Origin: Rhodocyclales bacterium
GTDB taxonomy: Bacteria > Pseudomonadota > Gammaproteobacteria > Burkholderiales > Rhodocyclaceae
Assembly: GCA_021286885.1 (NCBI GenBank)
Contig: JAJTBM010000111.1
Coordinates: forward strand, 1-8,450
Length of the DNA stretch: 8,450 nucleotides
Reading direction: 5' to 3'
A program made the translations under genes and the position numbers. The notes under the pieces were generated by a model. That model had not been told where the DNA came from. It searched no databases and worked only from the letters and a program-made list of their open reading frames with translations. Below are positions 5,317-8,450 of this stretch, piece after piece (the stretch's first letter is position 1; every line of letters begins with the position of its first letter).

Positions 5317-6393
5317 ATGCCATCCTATCGTGCGTTCTTACCCATGCTCTGCCTGCTGACAGGCCTGCATGCGGCATCTGCCCAGGCGGCTGCGCCGCTG
5401 CCTGCCCTGGGAGCCACGCCCAAGGAAACCACGGTTTCCGGCCTGTCTTCGGGGGCCTTTATGGCGGCCCAATTCAGCGTGATCCATTCGGCCAGCATCC
5501 GGGGGGCCGGGATTGTGGCGGGGGGCCCCTATTACTGTGCCGGTCTGGGCAGTGGCAGCGGCGCCGAGCGTTTCATGGCCACGGCCAGTGGCGATTGCAT
5601 GCACCCGGAAGGGCCTGCACCTTCGGGGGCCATGGCCTGGATCGGGGCACAGAAAGCCGCCGAGAAGGGTTATATCGATGCGGTGGAGAATGTGAAGCGC
5701 CAGCGGCTCTATATTTTTACGGGCGCGGCCGATTCGATCGTGTGGCCCAAGGTGGTTGCCCAAACCCGGGAGTTTTATCGCAGCGCGGGCGTACCGGATG
5801 AGCAGGTGCGCTATGTGGATAACGTGAATGCCGGCCATGCGCTGATTACCGCCAATCCCAAGGATGTGCCCTGCGCCGATAACGCGCCGCCCAATCTCAA
5901 CAACTGTGGCTTTATTCAATCCCACGACATCCTGCGCCATCTGTACGGCCCCCTGAAGGCGCCGGCATCCGAAGCCACCGGGCGGATTGTGGATTTTGAT
6001 CAGACCGAGTTCATTGATAGCACCGATTACACCGGGCTATCGGATGTGGGCCATGTCTATATCCCCAAGAGCTGCGAAAAGGGCGGCTGCCGGGTGCATG
6101 TGGCTTTCCATGGCTGCACCCAGGAAGACAACCGGATTGGGGATCGTTACTACACCACCACGGGCTACAACGAGCTGGCCGATACCAATCGAATCATCGT
6201 GCTTTATCCGCAGATTCGCACCAATGAGGCCCGTAACCCCATGGGCTGCTGGGATTTCTGGGGCTATAGCAGCGCCAACCCTGCCCGCCCGGATTTCTTC
6301 AAGAAATCGGCCCCCCAAAGTGCTGCCGTGTTTTCGATGCTGCAACAGCTCTACACCCCCCTTCCCGCTTCTGCCAAACCCCTGAAACCCTGA
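5317..6393 (+). CDS. phaZ: Type 2 short-chain PHA/PHB depolymerase, exported
   Basis: This 358-aa alpha/beta hydrolase should hydrolyse poly(3-hydroxybutyrate) or related short-chain PHA. A signal peptide (MPSYRAFLPMLCLLTGLHAA) ends near AQA-AA, about residue 24. The lipase box is GLSSG (42-46) with Ser44 as nucleophile; Asp139 (GAADSIVWP) and His174 (NAGHALI) complete the triad, and the oxyanion His265 lies in VAFHGCTQ. Lipase box first and oxyanion histidine last is the order that defines type 2 catalytic domains. There is no linker or substrate-binding domain, unlike typical extracellular polymer-degrading enzymes, so it may act on amorphous or oligomeric PHA in the periplasm or released from lysed cells. 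Even cysteines suggest disulfides. ATG 5317 is chosen because it follows TCAGGAG and starts the signal peptide; an upstream frame from 5248 would bury it. The next gene begins 9 nt after the stop. Confidence 0.9.
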   Translation: MPSYRAFLPMLCLLTGLHAASAQAAAPLPALGATPKETTVSGLSSGAFMAAQFSVIHSASIRGAGIVAGGPYYCAGLGSGSGAERFMATASGDCMHPEGPAPSGAMAWIGAQKAAEKGYIDAVENVKRQRLYIFTGAADSIVWPKVVAQTREFYRSAGVPDEQVRYVDNVNAGHALITANPKDVPCADNAPPNLNNCGFIQSHDILRHLYGPLKAPASEATGRIVDFDQTEFIDSTDYTGLSDVGHVYIPKSCEKGGCRVHVAFHGCTQEDNRIGDRYYTTTGYNELADTNRIIVLYPQIRTNEARNPMGCWDFWGYSSANPARPDFFKKSAPQSAAVFSMLQQLYTPLPASAKPLKP

Positions 6394-6402
6394 GGTGATT
6401 CC

Positions 6403-6918
6403 ATGCATTCCTACGCTTTTGTCCCCCTCCATTACGCCAAGCTGAGCCAACAGATTCAGGCCACATTGATCCGCAGCCTGCTGGGCAATCTGCCCCCCGC
6501 CGAAACCTGGAAAACCGACCTGCGGGACTGGATTGATGAGGCGCAACAACTTTCCGATGCCCAGCAAACCCAGCACCTCGAAACCCTCAAGACCTGCCGG
6601 GAACGTTTCGATCTGGAAGGCTTGCTCCAACTGAGCCGCAATTACACCGAAGCCGGTCTGCAGATCCAGAAAAACTGGCTCAACTGGGCCAACGCCGTCC
6701 CGGCCCTGTTCAACCACACGCTGTTCGACTTTGCCCAGCACAGCCTGGCCAGTCGGGGAGATGGGGACACGCTGCTGGCCGTGAATGCCCTGGATCAAAA
6801 CCTGCGCCCCCAGCTGAATGCCCATTTGGGGGATTTGATGGGGCTGTGCTTCGGTGTGCTGCCGGCCTATCGGGCCTGCCTGGGGCAATACCTCCACACT
6901 GAACCCGAAATGGACTGA
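6403..6918 (+). CDS. Helical protein, phasin-like (tentative)
   Basis: I do not recognise this 171-aa protein firmly. It has no signal peptide and is predicted by eye to be almost all helix. The stretch ERFDLEGLLQLSRNYTEAGL (67-86) then QIQKNWLNWANAVPALFN resembles the FD...LL.LQ......L...... pattern of phasins, the amphipathic proteins that coat PHA granules. The gene starts 9 nt after the PHA depolymerase stop with AGGTGA between them, so the two are translated from one message. That pairing makes a PHA-granule or depolymerase-partner role reasonable, but an R-body-linked role is equally open. Trp and Tyr are frequent for its size (WKTD, DWID, NWLNW). The C-terminal third (GDLMGLCFGVLPAYRACLGQ) is hydrophobic. 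Function is inference. Confidence 0.6.
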   Translation: MHSYAFVPLHYAKLSQQIQATLIRSLLGNLPPAETWKTDLRDWIDEAQQLSDAQQTQHLETLKTCRERFDLEGLLQLSRNYTEAGLQIQKNWLNWANAVPALFNHTLFDFAQHSLASRGDGDTLLAVNALDQNLRPQLNAHLGDLMGLCFGVLPAYRACLGQYLHTEPEMD

Positions 6919-6935
6919 GGCGCAGCAAGGCCACA

Positions 6936-6961
6936 GGGGTGCCAGGCCCGGCCTGCACCCC
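6936..6961 (+). terminator. Inter-gene hairpin, possible attenuator
   Basis: GGGGTGC (6936-6942) pairs with GCACCCC (6955-6961), and AGGC (6944-6947) with GCCT (6951-6954), around a 3-nt loop with one bulged base. The stem is very GC-rich but no T-run follows. It may tune expression between the phasin-like gene and the lysozyme or protect an mRNA end, rather than act as a full terminator. Confidence 0.4.
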
Positions 6962-6992
6962 ATTCGTAAAGATCATGCATAAGGAGTTTTCC

Positions 6993-7751
6993 ATGCGCAC
7001 TATCAATGCTGCGGGGCTGGCGCTGATCAAACAGAGCGAAGGCCTGCGCCTCGACGCCTACCCGGATGTGGTGAATGTGTGGACCATCGGCTACGGCCAC
7101 ACCGGCCCGGATGTGCACCCGGGGCTGACCGTTACCCAAGCCCAGGCCGAGCAATTGCTCAAACAGGATCTGGCCCGCTTTGAGCAGGGCGTGAGCCAGC
7201 TGGTGCGGGTATCGCTGAACGACAACCAGTTCGCAGCCCTGGTGAGCTTCAGCTACAACCTGGGGCTGGGCAATCTGAGAAACTCAACCCTGCTGCGTCT
7301 GCTCAATCAGGGGGATTACGCGGGGGCTGCACTCCAGTTTCCGCGCTGGAATCGCGCTGGCGGCCATGTGGTGCAAGGCTTGGTGACCCGCCGCAAGCAG
7401 GAACAGGCTTTGTTCAACACCTTGCCGGTCTGTGCGGCAGAAGATGAATTCCACCCCTTGAGCGTGGACGAGCCTCCCGAGCTGCCGGAGTCCGAGGCAC
7501 ATCTGCCGAGCGTCCCGCCCCCCAGCCACGCGGCGCCGCCGGACATGCTGGTTCATGCGCTCCATGAGCTGCATGAGCACGCCTCCCAAGTGCTGGGCAG
7601 CCATCTGCACGAGTGGGTTGGTGCCCTGGAACGGGGCGAAATCCACCCCCACGGCCATTTCCTGCCGTCCATTGCCCAGGCCTTGCACACGGTGCGGGGC
7701 GCCCTCGCCCCCTTCCTCCACCCCAACCAGGACGGCCCCGGCCATGGCTGA
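6993..7751 (+). CDS. GH24 phage-type lysozyme with His-rich C-terminal extension
   Basis: This 252-aa protein begins with a complete GH24 lysozyme (T4/P22 type) at about residues 1-147, which cleaves the MurNAc-GlcNAc bond of peptidoglycan. The catalytic residues stand at the T4 spacing: Glu16 (SEGLRLDAY), Asp25 and Thr31 (WTIGYGHT). The rest of the fold fits too (DNQFAALVSFSYNLGLGNLR, then RWNRAGGHVVQGLVTRRKQE). The start follows AAGGAG (6981-6986) by 6 nt; a longer upstream reading is not supported. There is no signal peptide or SAR membrane anchor, so the enzyme should stay cytoplasmic until the membrane is breached. The C-terminal part is unusual: an acidic/Pro-rich linker (about 150-182), then 66 residues with 12 histidines (187-252, starting VHALHELHEH). 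This could bind metal or respond to pH. No other phage genes are visible, so it is probably not a prophage leftover. It overlaps the next gene by 8 nt. Confidence 0.9.
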   Translation: MRTINAAGLALIKQSEGLRLDAYPDVVNVWTIGYGHTGPDVHPGLTVTQAQAEQLLKQDLARFEQGVSQLVRVSLNDNQFAALVSFSYNLGLGNLRNSTLLRLLNQGDYAGAALQFPRWNRAGGHVVQGLVTRRKQEQALFNTLPVCAAEDEFHPLSVDEPPELPESEAHLPSVPPPSHAAPPDMLVHALHELHEHASQVLGSHLHEWVGALERGEIHPHGHFLPSIAQALHTVRGALAPFLHPNQDGPGHG

Positions 7752-8361
7752 CGCCAGCCTCAACCCGGGTCTGCGCCAGGTGGCCGAGCAGTATCTGCAA
7801 CGGGCCTTGGCGCCCGATGAGGAGGCACGGCTACTCAGCCTCCAGCAGGGGCTGCAAAGCCAGCCCGCTGCGCCCCAGGGGGCCATGCAGCAAGCCCGCC
7901 AGCAGGCCCGGCAACTCCTCAGCCAGGGGCAAGAGCAGGCGCTGACGGGCATGCGTGGGATTCTGGAAAGCATTCACCAAAGCAGCAGCGCCGCGCTCCA
8001 GGTCCAGGAGCAGGAAGAGCAGGCCATTCTCAAGCTGCTGGAAGGCACCCGCAGCCTGGCCGAGCTACGCCCTTCCCATCTCCAGCCCGAGCGCGCCGCC
8101 CTGCAACCCAACAGCCAGCTGGCCCTGACTCAGATCGCTGAACACCTTTCCACGCTCGCCCGCGAGGAAGTGGAAAAGTGCTTTCAGCAAACCTTTGGCC
8201 CGCTCACCGAGCAATTGCGGGCCCTGGCCCAGCAAATGCAGGCACGTCTGGATAGCAGCCCCGAAGTTCACGAAACCACGCCCGAAACGTCCAAGACCCA
8301 GCAGCCGGAAACGCCGACTGCCTTTCAAAAATCCGATGACAATCAAGGAGTAAGCTCATGA
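7744..8361 (+). CDS. Gln/Ala-rich helical protein, unrecognised
   Basis: This 205-aa protein is not one I recognise. Residues about 8-170 are Gln/Ala/Leu/Glu-rich and should be long helices or coiled coil (QQARQQARQLLSQGQEQAL; VQEQEEQAILKLLEGTRSLA; EHLSTLAREEVEKCFQQTF). The last 35 residues are Thr/Pro/Ser/Glu-rich and probably disordered. There is no signal peptide or membrane segment. Start ATG 7744 lies inside the lysozyme end (8-nt overlap), and the stop overlaps the next Reb start in ATGA, so it should be translated in step with both. Position between a lysozyme and a Reb subunit suggests a scaffold, chaperone or inhibitor for one of them, which is inference. A longer upstream open frame overlapping the lysozyme is a shadow. 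Confidence 0.7.
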   Translation: MADASLNPGLRQVAEQYLQRALAPDEEARLLSLQQGLQSQPAAPQGAMQQARQQARQLLSQGQEQALTGMRGILESIHQSSSAALQVQEQEEQAILKLLEGTRSLAELRPSHLQPERAALQPNSQLALTQIAEHLSTLAREEVEKCFQQTFGPLTEQLRALAQQMQARLDSSPEVHETTPETSKTQQPETPTAFQKSDDNQGVSS

Positions 8362-8450
8362 GTTTCCCGACCACCGTGAATGATCAGATCACCGACGCCG
8401 TCACCCAGGCCAACGTGAAGGTGCTGGCCGAAGCCCCCGCCATGGCGATG
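8358..8450 (+). CDS. rebB: RebB-family R-body protein, 5' part (cut by window end)
   Basis: The 31 visible residues include VNDQITDAVTQANVKVLAEA followed by PAMAM, the N-terminal RebB-family core and closely alike to the protein encoded from 3369. AAGGAG (8345-8350) lies 7 nt before the ATG. The first bases overlap the stop of the preceding gene (ATGA), showing translational coupling. A 20-nt stretch (8388-8407) is identical to 3399-3418, so the two copies are paralogues. More reb genes may follow beyond the window, as R-bodies usually need several Reb proteins. Confidence 0.87.
   Translation, partial: MSFPTTVNDQITDAVTQANVKVLAEAPAMAM

Noticed and set aside
6037..6963. 308-aa minus-strand open frame
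   Set aside because: It lies opposite the PHA depolymerase end and the phasin-like gene, crosses two plus-strand genes and a hairpin, and resembles no family. High GC explains its openness.
6993..7751. Prophage remnant explanation for the lysozyme
   Set aside because: No holin, spanin, tail, portal or integrase gene is visible in the window, and the gene is coupled to a helical protein and a Reb gene. It remains open beyond 8450.
7284..7973. 229-aa minus-strand open frame with Cys/Arg-rich product
   Set aside because: It is antisense to the lysozyme and the helical protein; composition is typical of a shadow and there is no ribosome site signal.
1..8450. CRISPR array, tRNA, rRNA or insertion sequence
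   Set aside because: No regularly spaced repeats, cloverleaf-like sequence, rRNA motifs, transposase motifs or terminal inverted repeats were seen.

Overview
The window looks like chromosomal DNA from a GC-rich, polyhydroxyalkanoate (PHA)-metabolising Gram-negative proteobacterium, most likely beta or gamma. The evidence is an OsmB-type lipoprotein with a lipobox, a type 2 short-chain PHA depolymerase with a signal peptide, and proteobacterial Reb-family proteins. The genus cannot be told from the sequence.

Left part (1-1200): the C-terminal tail of an upstream gene overlaps a RES-domain protein of the NAD-consuming toxin superfamily. Directly after it lies a decayed DUF3800 gene, frameshifted near 975 and truncated. 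A strong, probably bidirectional, hairpin terminator (1162-1193) closes this block. Next comes a minus-strand OsmB-like glycine-zipper lipoprotein with a GTG start, separated from the following plus-strand gene by a 366-bp AT-rich divergent intergenic region.

Centre and right (1922-8450): every gene is on the plus strand and the layout reads as an R-body (refractile body, Reb) locus. A Crp/Fnr-family regulator and an ECF-like sigma factor come first, followed by a 78-aa RebB-family protein and a Pro/Ala-rich companion that may hold a divergent Reb-like core. An AT-rich stretch with several dyad symmetries then leads to an AT-rich M35-type (aspzincin) metallopeptidase without a signal peptide, closed by a very strong terminator. 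After that come an exported PHA depolymerase, a phasin-like helical protein, a GH24 (T4/P22-type) lysozyme with a histidine-rich tail, a Gln/Ala-rich helical protein, and a second RebB-family protein cut by the window edge. The last three genes overlap by 8 and 4 nt, so they are probably co-translated.

Working model (inference): the Crp-like regulator and sigma factor switch on R-body formation. The metallopeptidase and lysozyme would be cargo or lysis functions that only act once the cell or its membrane is breached, since neither has an export signal. The PHA depolymerase and phasin-like protein would link the locus to the PHA-storing state. Co-occurrence of Reb proteins with dedicated transcription regulators fits what is known of reb clusters. 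The combination with a lysyl-endopeptidase-type protease, a lysozyme carrying a His-rich tail and PHA enzymes is the part that looks new.
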